This document shows positions 17,561-27,736 of a stretch of DNA of 64,000 nt, piece after piece. A program made the translations under genes and the position numbers. The notes beneath the pieces were generated by a model. The model was given only the letters and a program-made list of their open reading frames with translations, made no database searches and was not told the origin of the DNA. The DNA is from Vogesella indigofera (GTDB lineage: Bacteria > Pseudomonadota > Gammaproteobacteria > Burkholderiales > Chromobacteriaceae): positions 62,001-126,000 of the forward strand of contig NZ_RBID01000016.1 in the NCBI RefSeq assembly GCF_003633895.1. Direction: 5' to 3'. Each line of letters opens with the position of its first letter. Position 1 is the stretch's first letter.

Positions 17561-19327
17561 TTACTGCATGGCCGCCAGTTGCGGCATGGCTTTGGCCTGC
17601 ACGTACAGACCTGGTGCCGGGCACAGCGGCGGCAATTCCTTGCTGCCCATTGCCTTCGGTGCGGCCACTTTCTTGCCTGACTGCGGTGCCAGCCAGCCGT
17701 CCCAGTCTTTCCACCAGCTGCCAGGCATGCTCTGCGCGGTTTCCAGCCAGGTATCGGCATCGGCGGCCAGGGTTTCATTGACCCAGTAGTTGCGCTTGTC
17801 CTTGGTTACCGGGTTGATGGAGCCGGCGATGTGGCCGGAAGCGCCGAGGATGAAGCGGCGCGAGGCGGCGCCTTCCAGGAACTTGACGCCGTCGAAGGCC
17901 GATTTCCACGGCACGATGTGGTCTTCACGCGCGGCGAAGATGTACACCGGCACCTTGATCTTGCGCACGTCGATGCTGACGCCGCACAGCGTGATGCTGT
18001 CCGGCTTGGTCAGCGCGTTGCGGTCGTAGAACTCGCGCAGGAAGAAGGTGTGCATCGGCATCGGCAGATCCACCGCGTCGTTGTTCCAGTACAAGAGGTC
18101 GAACGGTGGCGGCGTCTTGCCCAGCAGGTAGTTGTTGACCACGTAGTTCCACACCAGGTCGTTGGCGCGCAGGCTGGCAAAGGTACGGCCCAGCTCCTTG
18201 CCGCTGACGATGCCGCCGTTGCCGGCGGCCAGTTTGGCGGCGCGGCCCTTGAAGAAGTTGTCATCGAGGAACACCTTGATCTCGCCCGGATCGGTGTGGT
18301 CGATCAGCGAGGTCATGAAGGTGGCGGAATCGATGTAGTTCAGGCCGCGCGCTTCCATCACGCACAGCGCGGTGGTGAGGATCACGCCGCCGATGCAGAA
18401 GCCCAGCGCGTTCATGCTGCTCTGCTTGGTGATCTTGCGTACCGCTTCGGCGGCGGCGATCACGCCTTCCTCAATGTAGTTGTCCCACTGGTACTGCCGC
18501 ATCTCCGGCGTCGCCGATTTCCAGCTGACCAGGAACACGCGGTAACCCTGGGCCACGAAGTGGCGCACCATGGAGTTGTCCGGCTGCAGGTCCATCAGGT
18601 AGTACTTGTTGACGCACGGCGGCACGATCAGCAGCGGCTTTTCGTACACTTCGCCGGTGGTCGGCGTGTACTGGATCAGCTCCATCAGGTCGTTGCGGAA
18701 CACCACTTCGCCCGGGGTGCAGGCAATGTTCTTGCCGATCTCGAACTTGGTTTCGTCCGACATCGAGATGTGACCCTTCTGGATGTCTTCCATCATGTTC
18801 TTCATGCCTTCGACCAGGCTCTCGCCCTTGGTCTCGATGGCCTGCTTGATCACTTCCGGATTGGTCAGCATGAAGTTGGTCGGCGCCATGGCGTCGACGT
18901 ACTGGCGGGTGATGAAGGCCAGCCGTTCCTTGTCTTCGCCTTCCAGATGGGTCTGGTCGGCGAGGTCGGTCATCCATTTCGAGGTCAGTAGGTAGCTTTG
19001 CTTGATGAAGCTGTAGAACGGATGCTCGTTCCATTCCGGTGCCGAGAAACGGCGGTCAGTGCTCGCCGCCGGGGCAGCGGCAGCACCGTTCTGGCCCAGG
19101 AACTGCATCCACAGGTTCATCTGCTGCTGGTACAGGTTGTTCTGCATCGCGATGAACTGGGTGGCGTTGTTGACCATCTGGTTCCAGGCGCCGGCCATCG
19201 GGTTGGCGGCATCTTGCGGCGTCAGGCCGCTGCTCATGGAGTTGACGAACTGCTGCATCCACTTTTGATTGGCCTCGGACAGATTGGCAAAAAAGCTGTC
19301 CAGCGGGTTGGGGGTTTCCTGGCTCAT
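17561..19327 (-). CDS. phaC: Class I polyhydroxyalkanoate synthase
   Basis: A 588-aa enzyme that polymerises hydroxyacyl-CoA to PHA on granules. The start [10 protein letters not shown] at 19327 is set by AAGGAG seven bases upstream; the frame is open 17 codons further. Catalytic Cys311 in the lipase-like box GFCIGGV, with Asp469 ([10 protein letters not shown]) and His499 ([12 protein letters not shown]), completes the triad. The conserved [11 protein letters not shown] near the C-terminus is also present. Length and all these match class I (PhaC1 of Cupriavidus type), acting on short-chain monomers. Downstream is phaA. The N-terminal 90 residues contain a Gln/Met/Asn-rich helix region. Confidence 0.95.
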   Translation of the reverse strand: MSQETPNPLDSFFANLSEANQKWMQQFVNSMSSGLTPQDAANPMAGAWNQMVNNATQFIAMQNNLYQQQMNLWMQFLGQNGAAAAPAASTDRRFSAPEWNEHPFYSFIKQSYLLTSKWMTDLADQTHLEGEDKERLAFITRQYVDAMAPTNFMLTNPEVIKQAIETKGESLVEGMKNMMEDIQKGHISMSDETKFEIGKNIACTPGEVVFRNDLMELIQYTPTTGEVYEKPLLIVPPCVNKYYLMDLQPDNSMVRHFVAQGYRVFLVSWKSATPEMRQYQWDNYIEEGVIAAAEAVRKITKQSSMNALGFCIGGVILTTALCVMEARGLNYIDSATFMTSLIDHTDPGEIKVFLDDNFFKGRAAKLAAGNGGIVSGKELGRTFASLRANDLVWNYVVNNYLLGKTPPPFDLLYWNNDAVDLPMPMHTFFLREFYDRNALTKPDSITLCGVSIDVRKIKVPVYIFAAREDHIVPWKSAFDGVKFLEGAASRRFILGASGHIAGSINPVTKDKRNYWVNETLAADADTWLETAQSMPGSWWKDWDGWLAPQSGKKVAAPKAMGSKELPPLCPAPGLYVQAKAMPQLAAMQ

Positions 19328-19771
19328 TGGTTCTCCTTCGAAAGTGGAAAGACGATCAAGCACCATCCCGCCCTGCATGCAGGCTGTTTTCTTGCTGGCA
19401 CTGTCGGTAGATGGTTACGACTGTACCACCGCTTTATGACAAAACACAGCGCCTTATTGTTGCAGCGCAGGAATATCGTTGCGGGCTCGCAAACGCCATG
19501 CCAGCAGCGGCAAGAACAGTTGTTCGGGCGGGTGGTGCGGATGATGGCAGCAGTATAACTTGTCTCATGCTTTTGGTATGTTGCGATGCATCAATCGCTG
19601 GCCCAAGGCGAACTGGCGAGGTTGGCCGCCGTAGCGGCAAGGTTGCCCTGTGGCGACAGGAAAATCATACTGCAACCGTGGTGGTGCTCTGCCTGTCGCC
19701 GGCCCGTTTTGCATGGCAGCACTGCCGCGGCCGGCAGGCCACCCATACCCATTTCAGAAAAGGAAACATTC
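19328..19771. promoter_or_regulatory. Region between divergent phaC and the FAH-family gene
   Basis: 444 bases without a gene. CCTGCATGCAGG (19372-19383) is a perfect 12-bp palindrome 45 bases before the phaC start and may be an operator; PhaR-type repressors favour TGC-rich sites, so this is suggestive only. Around 19617-19648 lies a decayed inverted pair of the dispersed repeat (GAGGTTGGCCGCC...GGCAAGGTTGCC). AAGGA before 19772 is the ribosome site of the next gene. Confidence 0.4.
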
Positions 19772-20422
19772 ATGCACGTGCAGCTGTCGGAGACCGCGCA
19801 GCGGGTGAATACGGTGTTCTGCATCGGGCGCAATTACGCCGCCCATGCCGCCGAGCTTGGCAATGCGGTGGAAAGCGAACCGGTGGTGTTCCTGAAGCCG
19901 AACGCGGCGCTGCTGCACGAGGGCAGCCCCATCGTGCTGCCGGACTACTCGCAGGAGGTGCACTACGAGTGCGAGCTGGTGTTGCTGATTGGCAAGGACG
20001 CCGACCACGTCGACGAAGCCGCGGCGCTGTCCTGCATCGCCGGCTACGGCCTCGGCCTGGACCTGACCGCGCGCGATGTGCAGTCGGAGGTCAAGGCCAA
20101 GGGACTGCCATGGACCAAGGCCAAGGGCTTTCGCGGCGCCGCCTGTGTGTCGGATTTCGTTGCGGCCAACCTTGTTGCCGATCCGGCGCGGCTGCAGTTC
20201 AGCCTTCGCATCAACGGCGAGCTGCGCCAGCACGGCGACACCGCGCTGATGCAGTTCCCGGTGGCGACCATCGTCAGCTACCTGTCGCGCATCTACGGCC
20301 TGCGTGCCGGTGATCTGGTGTTTACCGGTACGCCGGAAGGGGTGGGGCGGTTGCAAGGGGGCGACCGTCTGCAGCTGGAACTGCCGGGACTACTGCAGGC
20401 GGCGTGGCAGGTTGCGCCATGA
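19772..20422 (+). CDS. Fumarylacetoacetate hydrolase (FAH) family protein
   Basis: A 216-aa single-domain FAH-fold enzyme. The start MHVQLSETAQRVNTVFCIGRNYAAHA at 19772 follows AAGGAAA. Metal ligands: the YECELVLLIG Glu pair and an Asp in GLDLTARDVQ; FTGTPEGVGRL is the C-terminal family signature. Relatives act as acylpyruvases, oxaloacetate decarboxylases or tautomerases (YcgM/FAHD1 type); the substrate here is not known. A copy of the dispersed repeat (20160-20173) encodes AANL. Its stop overlaps the hslR start (ATGA), so they are coupled. Confidence 0.92.
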   Translation: MHVQLSETAQRVNTVFCIGRNYAAHAAELGNAVESEPVVFLKPNAALLHEGSPIVLPDYSQEVHYECELVLLIGKDADHVDEAAALSCIAGYGLGLDLTARDVQSEVKAKGLPWTKAKGFRGAACVSDFVAANLVADPARLQFSLRINGELRQHGDTALMQFPVATIVSYLSRIYGLRAGDLVFTGTPEGVGRLQGGDRLQLELPGLLQAAWQVAP

Positions 20423-20832
20423 GCAAGGCAAGGTTGGCCGCAGGCGCGGATGACGACAAGGTGCGGCTGGACAAGTGGCTGTGGGCGGCGCGCTTTTACA
20501 AAACGCGGCAGCTGGCACACGAGGCGCTGGAGCTGGGGCGGGTGCTGGTTGACGGCGAGCGGGTCAAGGGCTCGCGGGTGGCGAAGGAGGGCGACCAGTT
20601 GTTGATCCGCATCGAGCGGCTGGAGTACAAGGTCACCATCCTGGCGCTGGCGACGCAGCGGCGCCCGGCTAGGGAGGCGCAGCTGCTGTACAGCGAGAGC
20701 GAGGCGTCGGTGGCCGCGCGCGAACACCAGATCGCGCTGCAAAAGGCCGAACACGCCAGCTACCCGCACGGCGACGGCCGGCCGACGAAAAAGGCGCGCC
20801 GCGACATCTCCCGTTTCAAGGACAGCTGGTGA
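20419..20832 (+). CDS. hslR: Heat-shock RNA-binding protein Hsp15 (S4 domain)
   Basis: A 137-aa protein that recycles stalled 50S subunits carrying peptidyl-tRNA. The S4 domain covers about 14-75 (KVRLDKWLWAARFYKTRQLA and VLVDGERVKGSR), followed by the charged C-terminal helix ending in DISRFKDSW, as in E. coli HslR. The start is the ATG overlapping the previous stop. The dispersed repeat copy at 20430-20442 lies in codons 4-9, in the short variable leader before the S4 domain. Confidence 0.92.
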   Translation: MSKARLAAGADDDKVRLDKWLWAARFYKTRQLAHEALELGRVLVDGERVKGSRVAKEGDQLLIRIERLEYKVTILALATQRRPAREAQLLYSESEASVAAREHQIALQKAEHASYPHGDGRPTKKARRDISRFKDSW

Positions 20833-20910
20833 GCGATAGGCGGGGGCCGGCAATGGCGCTATCATGCCGCCCCGCGCCTGTTTTTGCCCTTGCCTGAAAG
20901 AAAATCCGCC

Positions 20911-22062
20911 ATGCCCGCCGTTGCCGACCTGCGTCCGTTCGCCGCGTTCTACTTCAGCTATTTCGCCTTCCAGGGCCTGTTCGGCCCGTTCTGGGGGCTG
21001 TATCTGGAGTCGCTGGCGTTCAGCACGGTGCAGATCTCGGTGCTGATGGCGCTGTCGACGCTGGCACGCATCGTGGCGCCGGGGCTGTGGGGCTGGCTGG
21101 CTGACAGGCGCGGCCGGCGGCGCAGCATCATCCTGTCGACCTCGCTGCTGTCGGCGCTGGCGTTTGCGTTCGTCGGGCTGGACAACGGCTTCTGGTGGGT
21201 GTTCGTCAGTCTGGCGGTATCGCACTTCTTCTGGGCGGCGGCGCTGCCGCTGGTCGAGGCCAGCACCGCGCACCTGACGCGCGCGACGCCGGGACGCTAC
21301 AGCCGGGTGCGGGTGTGGGGCTCGATCGGTTTTGTCACGCTGTCGCTGGTCGGTGGTGCCTTGCTGGAGCTGATCGGGCTTCGCAACCTGCCGTGGGCGG
21401 TGCTGGCGTTGCTGCTGCTGATCGCGCTGGCCGCCTGGTTCGTGCCGGAGGTACACGCCGCGCCGCGCACTGCGGTGCGGCAGTCGATTGCCGGCACCCT
21501 GCGCCGGCCGCAGGTGCTGGCGCTGTTCGCCTGCTGCTTCCTGCTCGCCTTCGGCATGGGGCCTTACTACACCTTCTATTCGATCGGCCTGCAGCAGGCC
21601 GGCTACGGCAAGAGCGCCATCGGCTGGCTGTGGTCGGTGGGGGTGATCTGCGAGATCGGCGTCTTCCTGCTGATGCCGCGGCTGATGGCGCGCTTCGCGC
21701 TGGAACAACTGATGCTGGCCTCGCTGTTGGTGACCGCGCTGCGCTTCGTGCTGATTGCACTGCTGCTGGCGCAGCCGGCGGTGGCGGTGTTCGCGCAGAC
21801 GCTGCACGCCTTCACCTTCGGCGTGCACCACGCGGCGGCGGTGGGGCTGATCCACCGCTACTTTGCCGAGCAGCACCAGGCGCGCGGCCAGGGCCTGTAC
21901 GTGATCGCCTCCTTCGGCGTCGGCGGCAGCGCCGGCGGCCTGCTCGGCGGCGTGCTGTGGCCGCATGGCGGGGTGACGCTGACCTTTGCCGTGTCCGCGC
22001 TGGTGACCTTCATCGGCGTGCTGGTGTGCTGGCGCTGGCTGCGTACCCCGGCGCACGGCTGA
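20911..22062 (+). CDS. MFS permease, HcaT/PPP-like family
   Basis: A 383-aa inner-membrane transporter with about 12 helices. The start MPAVADLRPFAAFYFSYFAFQGLFGPFWGLYL begins helix 1; this first helix and the motif-A loop LWGWLADRRGRRRS (about residues 60-73) place it in the MFS_1_like group that includes the 3-phenylpropionate permease HcaT and LacY relatives. No aromatic degradation genes are near, so the substrate is open. It converges on the XRE regulator gene with a repeat copy between. Confidence 0.88.
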   Translation: MPAVADLRPFAAFYFSYFAFQGLFGPFWGLYLESLAFSTVQISVLMALSTLARIVAPGLWGWLADRRGRRRSIILSTSLLSALAFAFVGLDNGFWWVFVSLAVSHFFWAAALPLVEASTAHLTRATPGRYSRVRVWGSIGFVTLSLVGGALLELIGLRNLPWAVLALLLLIALAAWFVPEVHAAPRTAVRQSIAGTLRRPQVLALFACCFLLAFGMGPYYTFYSIGLQQAGYGKSAIGWLWSVGVICEIGVFLLMPRLMARFALEQLMLASLLVTALRFVLIALLLAQPAVAVFAQTLHAFTFGVHHAAAVGLIHRYFAEQHQARGQGLYVIASFGVGGSAGGLLGGVLWPHGGVTLTFAVSALVTFIGVLVCWRWLRTPAHG

Positions 22063-22067
22063 GACCA

Positions 22068-22081
22068 AAGGTTGGCCGCAA
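22068..22081 (+). repeat. Single copy of the AAGGTTGGCCGCAA repeat
   Basis: An exact 14-bp copy lies in the 28-base gap between the MFS gene and the convergent regulator gene, unpaired. Confidence 0.8.
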
Positions 22082-22090
22082 CCGCCGCAC

Positions 22091-22876
22091 TCAGCTCGAC
22101 AGCAGCATCACCAGCTTCAGTCCCGGCGCATTGGCCAGCCGCAGCGTCAGCTGTTGGTAACTGACCCGTCCCAGTTGTGCGTGGTTGAACGCGCGCTCGC
22201 CGCCTTCGCGGCCCTGCACGTCCTGCTGCCGCCACAGGCTGTCGAAGTCGCCGCTCTGTCGGCGCAGGCCGTCGAGCAGGGTGCCGACTTCGCCGTCATC
22301 GCGACGGGCGCTGGTCTCGGCGCGGAATTCCGCCACCATGCGGCGCGCCCGTGTCGGCCAGTCGTCGACCAGCTGCGGCGCCAGCGGGTGCAGGAACATG
22401 AAGTGCAGCAGGTTGTGGCGCGGCTCCGGCTGGTCCAGCCAGCCGCGGAACAGGGTGGCAGCCTGCGCGTTCCACGCCGGCACGAACCATAGCCCGTCCA
22501 GCACATAGGCCGGGTCGGCGATCTTGCCGACCGCCAGCGCCAGCGCCTGCTGCGCCTCCGGATCGCTGGCGAGGTGGGCGTCGTCCGGGTTTTTCTGCCC
22601 GGCGAGGTTGAACAGGTAGTCGCGTTCGGCGCGGCTCAGCAGCAGCGCGTCGGCCAGCCGCGCCAGCGTGGCGGCCGATACCGACTGCGTGCGACCCTGC
22701 TCGATCCAGGTCAGCCAGGTCGGGCTGATGCCGCACAGCGCGGCGACTTCCTCGCGGCGCAGGCCCTTGGCGCGGCGACGGCTGCCGGCGGGCAGGCCGG
22801 CCTGCTGCGGCGACACGCGCTCGCGGTGGCTGCGGATAAAGTCGCCTAGCGGGCTGGTGTTGCGCTCGTCGTTCAT
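22091..22876 (-). CDS. XRE-family regulator with MmyB-like ligand-binding domain
   Basis: A 261-aa transcription regulator. The N-terminal part has RRAKGLRREEVAALCGISPTWLTWIEQGR, a helix-turn-helix of the XRE type (about residues 33-70). The C-terminal part (about 105-255) matches the MmyB-like domain: VLDGLWFVPAWNAQAATLF, then HFMFLHP and ARRMVAEFRAE. Such proteins usually control an adjacent oxidoreductase gene, often divergent. Here the divergent neighbour is leuC and the convergent one an MFS permease, so the target is not obvious; self-control is likely. Confidence 0.9.
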   Translation of the reverse strand: MNDERNTSPLGDFIRSHRERVSPQQAGLPAGSRRRAKGLRREEVAALCGISPTWLTWIEQGRTQSVSAATLARLADALLLSRAERDYLFNLAGQKNPDDAHLASDPEAQQALALAVGKIADPAYVLDGLWFVPAWNAQAATLFRGWLDQPEPRHNLLHFMFLHPLAPQLVDDWPTRARRMVAEFRAETSARRDDGEVGTLLDGLRRQSGDFDSLWRQQDVQGREGGERAFNHAQLGRVSYQQLTLRLANAPGLKLVMLLSS

Positions 22877-23087
22877 GGTGGTGGCGGCTCATCTTGGTAG
22901 TGTTACTACTAGTATAAATGCTTATCTTGTACTAGGAACCGGTTTGATCAATGATAGGGCTACTACGCACGGCCGGCTGCCGGCCCAGGGTTGGCCGCAG
23001 CGGCTTGTTCCGCCTCGGGCGGACGTGACAGAATGACCGGATCCACTGCCGGAATGTTGTCGGCAAACTCATCGGGAAAGCAGAACC
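22877..23087. promoter_or_regulatory. Divergent regulator-leuC intergenic region
   Basis: 211 bases. The half near the regulator is AT-rich and contains TACTAG twice (within TACTACTAGTATAAATG and TTGTACTAGG, about 22903-22937), a candidate operator for the regulator. AGGGTTGGCCGCA at about 22987-22999 is a near copy of the dispersed repeat. No tryptophan/leucine-style attenuator is apparent before leuC. Confidence 0.35.
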
Positions 23088-24494
23088 ATGACCGCACAGA
23101 CCCTCTACGACAAGCTGTGGAGCAGCCACGTGGTGCACGAAGAAGCAGACGGCACCGTATTGCTCTATATTGACCGTCACTTGGTCCACGAAGTGACCAG
23201 CCCGCAAGCCTTCGAAGGCCTGAAGCTGGCCAATCGTCCGCTGTGGCGCGTGGACTCGGTGGTGTCGACCGCCGACCACAATACGCCGACCGACCACTGG
23301 GACGAGGGTATCAAGGACCCGATCTCGCGCCAGCAGGTGGAAACGCTGGACGCCAACATCAAGGCCTTCGGCGCGCTGGCCTACTTCCCGTTCAAGGACA
23401 AGGGCCAGGGCATCGTGCACGTGATGGGGCCGGAGCAGGGCGCCACCCTGCCGGGCATGACCGTGGTCTGTGGTGACAGCCATACCTCCACCCACGGCGC
23501 TTTCGGCGCGCTGGCGCACGGCATCGGCACCTCCGAGGTCGAGCACGTGATGGCGACCCAGACGCTGGTGGCGAAGAAATCCAAGAACATGCTGGTGCGC
23601 GTCGACGGCAAGCTGCCGGCCGGCATTACCGGCAAGGACGTGGCGCTGGCGATCATCGGCAAGATCGGCACCGCCGGCGGTACCGGCTACGCCATCGAGT
23701 TCGGCGGCGAAGCGATCCGCGAGCTGTCGATGGAAGGCCGCATGAGCCTGTGCAATATGGCCATCGAAGCCGGCGCCCGCTCCGGCCTGGTGGCGGTGGA
23801 CCAGAAAACCATCGACTACGTGAAGGGGCGCCCGTTCGCGCCGAAGGCCGAGCAGTGGGACGCCGCCGTGGCGTACTGGAACACCTTGCACAGCGACGAC
23901 GGCGCGCAGTTTGACGAGGTGGTGGTGCTCGATGCCGCCGCCATCCAGCCGCAGGTGACCTGGGGCACCTCGCCGGAAATGGTAACCGACATCAACGGCC
24001 GCGTGCCGGACCCGGCGCAGGAAAGCGATCCGGTGAAGAAGGGTTCCATGGAGCGCGCGCTGGCCTATATGGGCCTGCAGGCCAATACCCCGATCAACGA
24101 GATTCCGGTGGACATCGTGTTCATCGGCTCCTGTACCAACAGCCGTATCGAAGACCTGCGCGAGGCCGCTGCAGTGGCCAAGGGCCGCAGCAAGGCGGCC
24201 AACGTCAAGCAGGTGTTGGTGGTGCCGGGCTCTGGTCTGGTCAAGGCGCAGGCCGAGGCCGAGGGGCTGGATAAGGTGTTTGTCGCCGCCGGTTTCGAAT
24301 GGCGCGAGCCGGGTTGCTCGATGTGCCTGGCGATGAACGCCGACCGCCTGCAGCCGGGCGAGCGTTGCGCGTCCACCTCCAACCGCAACTTTGAAGGCCG
24401 TCAGGGCCAGGGCGGCCGTACCCACCTGGTCAGCCCGGCGATGGCTGCTGCCGCTGCGGTGGCCGGCCACTTCGTCGACATTCGCGCGCTGTAA
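23088..24494 (+). CDS. leuC: 3-isopropylmalate dehydratase, large subunit
   Basis: A 468-aa aconitase-family enzyme of leucine synthesis. The three cysteines that bind the [4Fe-4S] cluster are Cys349 (GSCTNS), Cys410 and Cys413 (GCSMCLAMN). Other family stretches are [12 protein letters not shown] and the start [12 protein letters not shown]. It heads the plus-strand run to accD and partners LeuD, encoded two genes on. Confidence 0.97.
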   Translation: MTAQTLYDKLWSSHVVHEEADGTVLLYIDRHLVHEVTSPQAFEGLKLANRPLWRVDSVVSTADHNTPTDHWDEGIKDPISRQQVETLDANIKAFGALAYFPFKDKGQGIVHVMGPEQGATLPGMTVVCGDSHTSTHGAFGALAHGIGTSEVEHVMATQTLVAKKSKNMLVRVDGKLPAGITGKDVALAIIGKIGTAGGTGYAIEFGGEAIRELSMEGRMSLCNMAIEAGARSGLVAVDQKTIDYVKGRPFAPKAEQWDAAVAYWNTLHSDDGAQFDEVVVLDAAAIQPQVTWGTSPEMVTDINGRVPDPAQESDPVKKGSMERALAYMGLQANTPINEIPVDIVFIGSCTNSRIEDLREAAAVAKGRSKAANVKQVLVVPGSGLVKAQAEAEGLDKVFVAAGFEWREPGCSMCLAMNADRLQPGERCASTSNRNFEGRQGQGGRTHLVSPAMAAAAAVAGHFVDIRAL

Positions 24495-24519
24495 GCGGGC
24501 CAGAGCTAGGAGAACAGAC

Positions 24520-24642
24520 ATGACAACGCGACTTCTGACTGCGCTGGCCTTGCTGGCGGCAGTCACCGGATGCAATACCGTGGCCGGTGTCGGCCAGGAT
24601 CTCAGAAACGCAGGTTCCGCCATCGAAAGGGCAGCACAATGA
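24520..24642 (+). CDS. Entericidin-like small lipoprotein
   Basis: A 40-aa peptide: signal [18 protein letters not shown] with a lipobox (AVTGC), then [21 protein letters not shown], the entericidin A/B family ending. AGGAGA lies ten bases before the ATG. It sits between leuC and leuD, and its stop overlaps the leuD start (ATGA). Family members form small membrane lipoproteins proposed to act in stationary-phase lysis or envelope stress; I recall the same leuC-ecn-leuD placement in other betaproteobacteria. A longer frame from 24391 inside leuC is a shadow. Confidence 0.88.
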   Translation: MTTRLLTALALLAAVTGCNTVAGVGQDLRNAGSAIERAAQ

Positions 24643-25277
24643 AGGCATTTACCACCCTTGACGGCCTCGTGTGCCCGCTGGATCGCGCCAACGTCGATAC
24701 CGACGCGATCATTCCCAAGCAATTCCTGAAGTCGATCAAGCGTTCCGGCTTCGGCCCCAACCTGTTCGACGAGTGGCGCTACCTCGATCACGGCGAGCCG
24801 GGCATGGACAACAGCCAGCGGCCGCTGAACCCGGACTTCGTGCTCAACTTCCCGCGCTACGCTGGCGCGCAGGTACTGCTGGCGCGCGAGAACTTCGGCT
24901 GCGGCTCTTCGCGTGAGCACGCGCCGTGGGCACTGGAAGACCAGGGCTTCCGCGTGGTGATCGCGCCGTCGTTCGCCGACATTTTCTTCAACAACTGCTA
25001 CAAGAACGGCCTGTTGCCCATCGTGCAGCCGGCGGAAGTGGTCGACCAGCTGTTCCGCGAATGCGAAGCGGCCGAAGGCTACACGCTGCAGGTGGACCTG
25101 CCGACGCAGACCATCACCACGCCGTCCGGCAAGGTGTTTGCCTTCGACATCACCGAGCATCGCAAGCACTGCCTGCTCGGCGGTCTGGACGAGATCGGCC
25201 TGACGTTGAAGCACGAAGCCGAGATCAAGGCCTTCGAAAGCAAGCACCGCGCGGCGCAGCCGTGGCTGTTTGCCTGA
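24639..25277 (+). CDS. leuD: 3-isopropylmalate dehydratase, small subunit
   Basis: A 212-aa swivel-domain subunit that completes the LeuCD isomerase. It starts at [30 protein letters not shown] and contains the conserved [15 protein letters not shown]. The start overlaps the stop of the entericidin gene, so leuD translation is coupled to it. The length is normal. A repeat hairpin follows before leuB. Confidence 0.97.
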   Translation: MKAFTTLDGLVCPLDRANVDTDAIIPKQFLKSIKRSGFGPNLFDEWRYLDHGEPGMDNSQRPLNPDFVLNFPRYAGAQVLLARENFGCGSSREHAPWALEDQGFRVVIAPSFADIFFNNCYKNGLLPIVQPAEVVDQLFRECEAAEGYTLQVDLPTQTITTPSGKVFAFDITEHRKHCLLGGLDEIGLTLKHEAEIKAFESKHRAAQPWLFA

Positions 25278-25288
25278 ACTCACCACCA

Positions 25289-25315
25289 AAGGTTGACCGC
25301 AGTGCGGCCAACCTT
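25289..25315. repeat. Inverted pair of the repeat between leuD and leuB (hairpin)
   Basis: AAGGTTGACCGCA (25289-25301, one base off) and TGCGGCCAACCTT (25303-25315) are inverted copies with a 1-base spacer. No T-run follows, so read-through into leuB is likely. Confidence 0.75.
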
Positions 25316-25341
25316 GTCCTCCACGCTACGGGATAAAGATC

Positions 25342-26406
25342 ATGAAAATTGCAGTCTTGCCAGGTGACGGCATCGGTCCGGAAATCATTGCCCAGGCGCA
25401 GCGCGTGCTGGAAGTGTTGCGCAGCGACGGCCTGCCGATCGAGATGGAGCAGGCGCCGCTGGGTGGCGCCGCCTACGACGAGTTCGGCCATCCCTACCCG
25501 TCGTTCACGCAGAACCTGTGTCGCGACGCCGACGCGGTGCTGCTCGGCGCCGTTGGTGGCCCGCAGTACGACAATCTGGAGCGCGCGCTGCGCCCGGAGC
25601 GTGGCCTGCTGGCGATCCGCAAGGACCTCAACCTGTTCGCCAACCTGCGTCCGGCCATCCTGTACCCGGAACTGGCCAACGCGTCGACGCTGAAGCCGGA
25701 AGTGGTGTCCGGCCTCGACATCATGATCGTGCGCGAACTGACCGGTGACATCTACTTCGGCCAGCCGCGCGGCATCGCCGTCAACGAGTTGGGCGAGCGC
25801 GAGGCGTACAACACCATGCGCTACAGCGAGGGCGAAATCCGCCGCATCGCCCACGTCGCCTTCGGCATCGCGATGAAGCGCGGCAAGAAGCTGTGCTCGG
25901 TGGACAAGGCCAACGTGCTGGAGACCACCGAGTTCTGGAAAGAAATCATGATCGACGTGGCGCGCGAGTACCCGCAGGTGGAACTGTCGCACATGTACGT
26001 CGACAACGCCGCGATGCAGCTGGTGCGCAACCCGAAGCAGTTCGACGTGATGGTGACCGGCAACATCTTCGGCGACATCCTGTCCGACGAGGCCTCGATG
26101 CTCACAGGCTCCATCGGCATGCTGCCGTCGGCATCGCTGGACCAGAACAACAAGGGCCTGTACGAGCCTAGCCACGGCTCCGCTCCGGACATCGCCGGCA
26201 AGGACCTGGCCAACCCGCTGGCCACCATCCTGTCGGCGGCGATGATGCTGCGCTACACCTTCAACCAGGAAGCCGCCGCCCAGCGCGTGGAAAACGCGGT
26301 GAAAACGGTGCTGGCGCAGGGCTATCGCACCGCCGATATCTTCGAGACCGGTTGCGAGAAAGTCAGCTGCTCCGGCATGGGCAATGCGGTGGTTGCGGCC
26401 TTGTAA
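25342..26406 (+). CDS. leuB: 3-isopropylmalate dehydrogenase
   Basis: A 354-aa NAD-dependent enzyme of leucine synthesis, isocitrate/isopropylmalate dehydrogenase family. N-terminus [15 protein letters not shown]; substrate loop around [21 protein letters not shown]; metal site in [17 protein letters not shown] site in [16 protein letters not shown]. Start ATG 25342 has a GGGAT-like ribosome site. Length and motifs are complete. Confidence 0.97.
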   Translation: MKIAVLPGDGIGPEIIAQAQRVLEVLRSDGLPIEMEQAPLGGAAYDEFGHPYPSFTQNLCRDADAVLLGAVGGPQYDNLERALRPERGLLAIRKDLNLFANLRPAILYPELANASTLKPEVVSGLDIMIVRELTGDIYFGQPRGIAVNELGEREAYNTMRYSEGEIRRIAHVAFGIAMKRGKKLCSVDKANVLETTEFWKEIMIDVAREYPQVELSHMYVDNAAMQLVRNPKQFDVMVTGNIFGDILSDEASMLTGSIGMLPSASLDQNNKGLYEPSHGSAPDIAGKDLANPLATILSAAMMLRYTFNQEAAAQRVENAVKTVLAQGYRTADIFETGCEKVSCSGMGNAVVAAL

Positions 26407-26562
26407 TTTGCATCTTTAATGTTGTTTGAATAAAAAACGTCAGCCCCATTGTGCGTGCCGCTGTTGCCCTGCACAATGGGGCTGATCACTACATAAAGCT
26501 GGTCTGTCAAGAGATGGCTGGCGAGACAGTTTCAAACACCCAAGACATTCAGGAGAATTATC
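26407..26562. other. leuB-asd gap with a strong hairpin and an A-run on its left
   Basis: CAGCCCCATTGTGC (26441-26454) pairs perfectly with 26471-26484 around a 16-nt loop. AAAAAA precedes it (26433-26438), so it reads as a textbook terminator (stem then TTTTTT) on the minus strand, where no gene ends. On the plus strand it would be a structured leader of asd. AGGAGA at 26551 is the asd ribosome site. Confidence 0.7.
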
Positions 26563-27669
26563 GTGCGAGTAGGTTTTGTTGGCTGGCGCGGCATGGTCGG
26601 TTCCGTGCTGATGCAGCGCATGCTGGAAGAGAATGATTTTGCCGTTATCGACGAACCGGTGTTTTTCACGACCTCCAATGTCGGTGGTGCCGCCCCCAAC
26701 GTTGGCCGCGACGTACCGCCGCTGAAAGACGCGCGCAACATCGACGAGCTGAAGGCGATGGACGCCATCGTCACCTGTCAGGGCGGTGACTACACCACCG
26801 AGGTGTACGCCAAGCTGCGCGAGGCCGGCTGGAACGGCTACTGGATCGATGCCGCCTCCACGCTGCGCATGGAAGACAACGCCATCATCGTGCTCGACCC
26901 GGTCAACAACAACGTGATCGAAGCCGGCCTCGCCAATGGCGTCAAGGATTTCATCGGCGGCAACTGCACCAACTCCATCATGCTGATGGGTATGGGCGGG
27001 CTGTTCCGCGAAGGCTTGGTAGAGTGGGTGTCCTCGATGACCTACCAGGCGGCCTCCGGCGGCGGCGCCAACCACATGCGCGAACTGCTGAAGGGCATGG
27101 GCGTGGTGCACGCCGCGGTGGCCGACGAGCTGGCCACGCCATCGTCCGCCATCCTCGACATCGACCGCAAGGTTGCCGCCACCATCCGTGAAGACGTACC
27201 GACCGAGTTCTTCGGCGCGCCACTCGCCGGCGGCCTGATCCCGTGGATCGACAAGCAGCTCGACAACGGCCAGTCCAAGGAAGAGTGGAAGGGCCAGGCC
27301 GAGGTCAACAAGATCCTCGGTAACACGGCGACCATCCCGGTCGACGGCCTGTGCGTGCGCATCGGCGCCATGCGCTGTCACAGCCTGGCGCTGACCGTGA
27401 AGCTGAAAAAAGACCTGCCGCTGGAAGAGATCGAGGCCATCATCAAGTCCGGCAACGATTGGGTGAAGTGGGTGCCGAACGACCGCGACATCACCGTCAA
27501 GGAATTGACACCGGCCGCCATCACCGGCGGTCTGCAGATCGGCGTCGGTCGCGTGCGCAAACTGAACATGGGCGGCGAGTACCTGTCGGCCTTCGTGATT
27601 GGCGATCAGCTGCTGTGGGGTGCGGCCGAACCGCTGCGCCGTATGTTGCGGATCCTGATTGAACGCTAA
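26563..27669 (+). CDS. asd: Aspartate-semialdehyde dehydrogenase
   Basis: A 368-aa NADP-dependent enzyme that makes aspartate semialdehyde for lysine, threonine and methionine, and for peptidoglycan. It starts at GTG 26563, eight bases after AGGAGA, with [16 protein letters not shown]. The nucleophile is Cys135 (GGNCTNS); [12 protein letters not shown] and the C-terminal [16 protein letters not shown] are typical of the gammaproteobacterial-type enzyme. A terminator follows, then a paralogue. Confidence 0.97.
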   Translation: MRVGFVGWRGMVGSVLMQRMLEENDFAVIDEPVFFTTSNVGGAAPNVGRDVPPLKDARNIDELKAMDAIVTCQGGDYTTEVYAKLREAGWNGYWIDAASTLRMEDNAIIVLDPVNNNVIEAGLANGVKDFIGGNCTNSIMLMGMGGLFREGLVEWVSSMTYQAASGGGANHMRELLKGMGVVHAAVADELATPSSAILDIDRKVAATIREDVPTEFFGAPLAGGLIPWIDKQLDNGQSKEEWKGQAEVNKILGNTATIPVDGLCVRIGAMRCHSLALTVKLKKDLPLEEIEAIIKSGNDWVKWVPNDRDITVKELTPAAITGGLQIGVGRVRKLNMGGEYLSAFVIGDQLLWGAAEPLRRMLRILIER

Positions 27670-27690
27670 AATAGTGCGATACTGTTAGCC

Positions 27691-27716
27691 AAGGGCGCCA
27701 ACGGCGCCCTTTTCGT
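27691..27716 (+). terminator. Terminator after asd
   Basis: AAGGGCGCC and GGCGCCCTT form a 9-bp stem (27691-27699 with 27703-27711) with an AAC loop and a T-rich tail. Confidence 0.85.
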
Positions 27717-27736
27717 TTTCTAGAACTGGATAAAGA

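Noticed and set aside
22932-25289. 785-codon minus-strand frame opposite leuC/leuD
   Set aside because: Shadow frame; leuC and leuD are clear on the plus strand.
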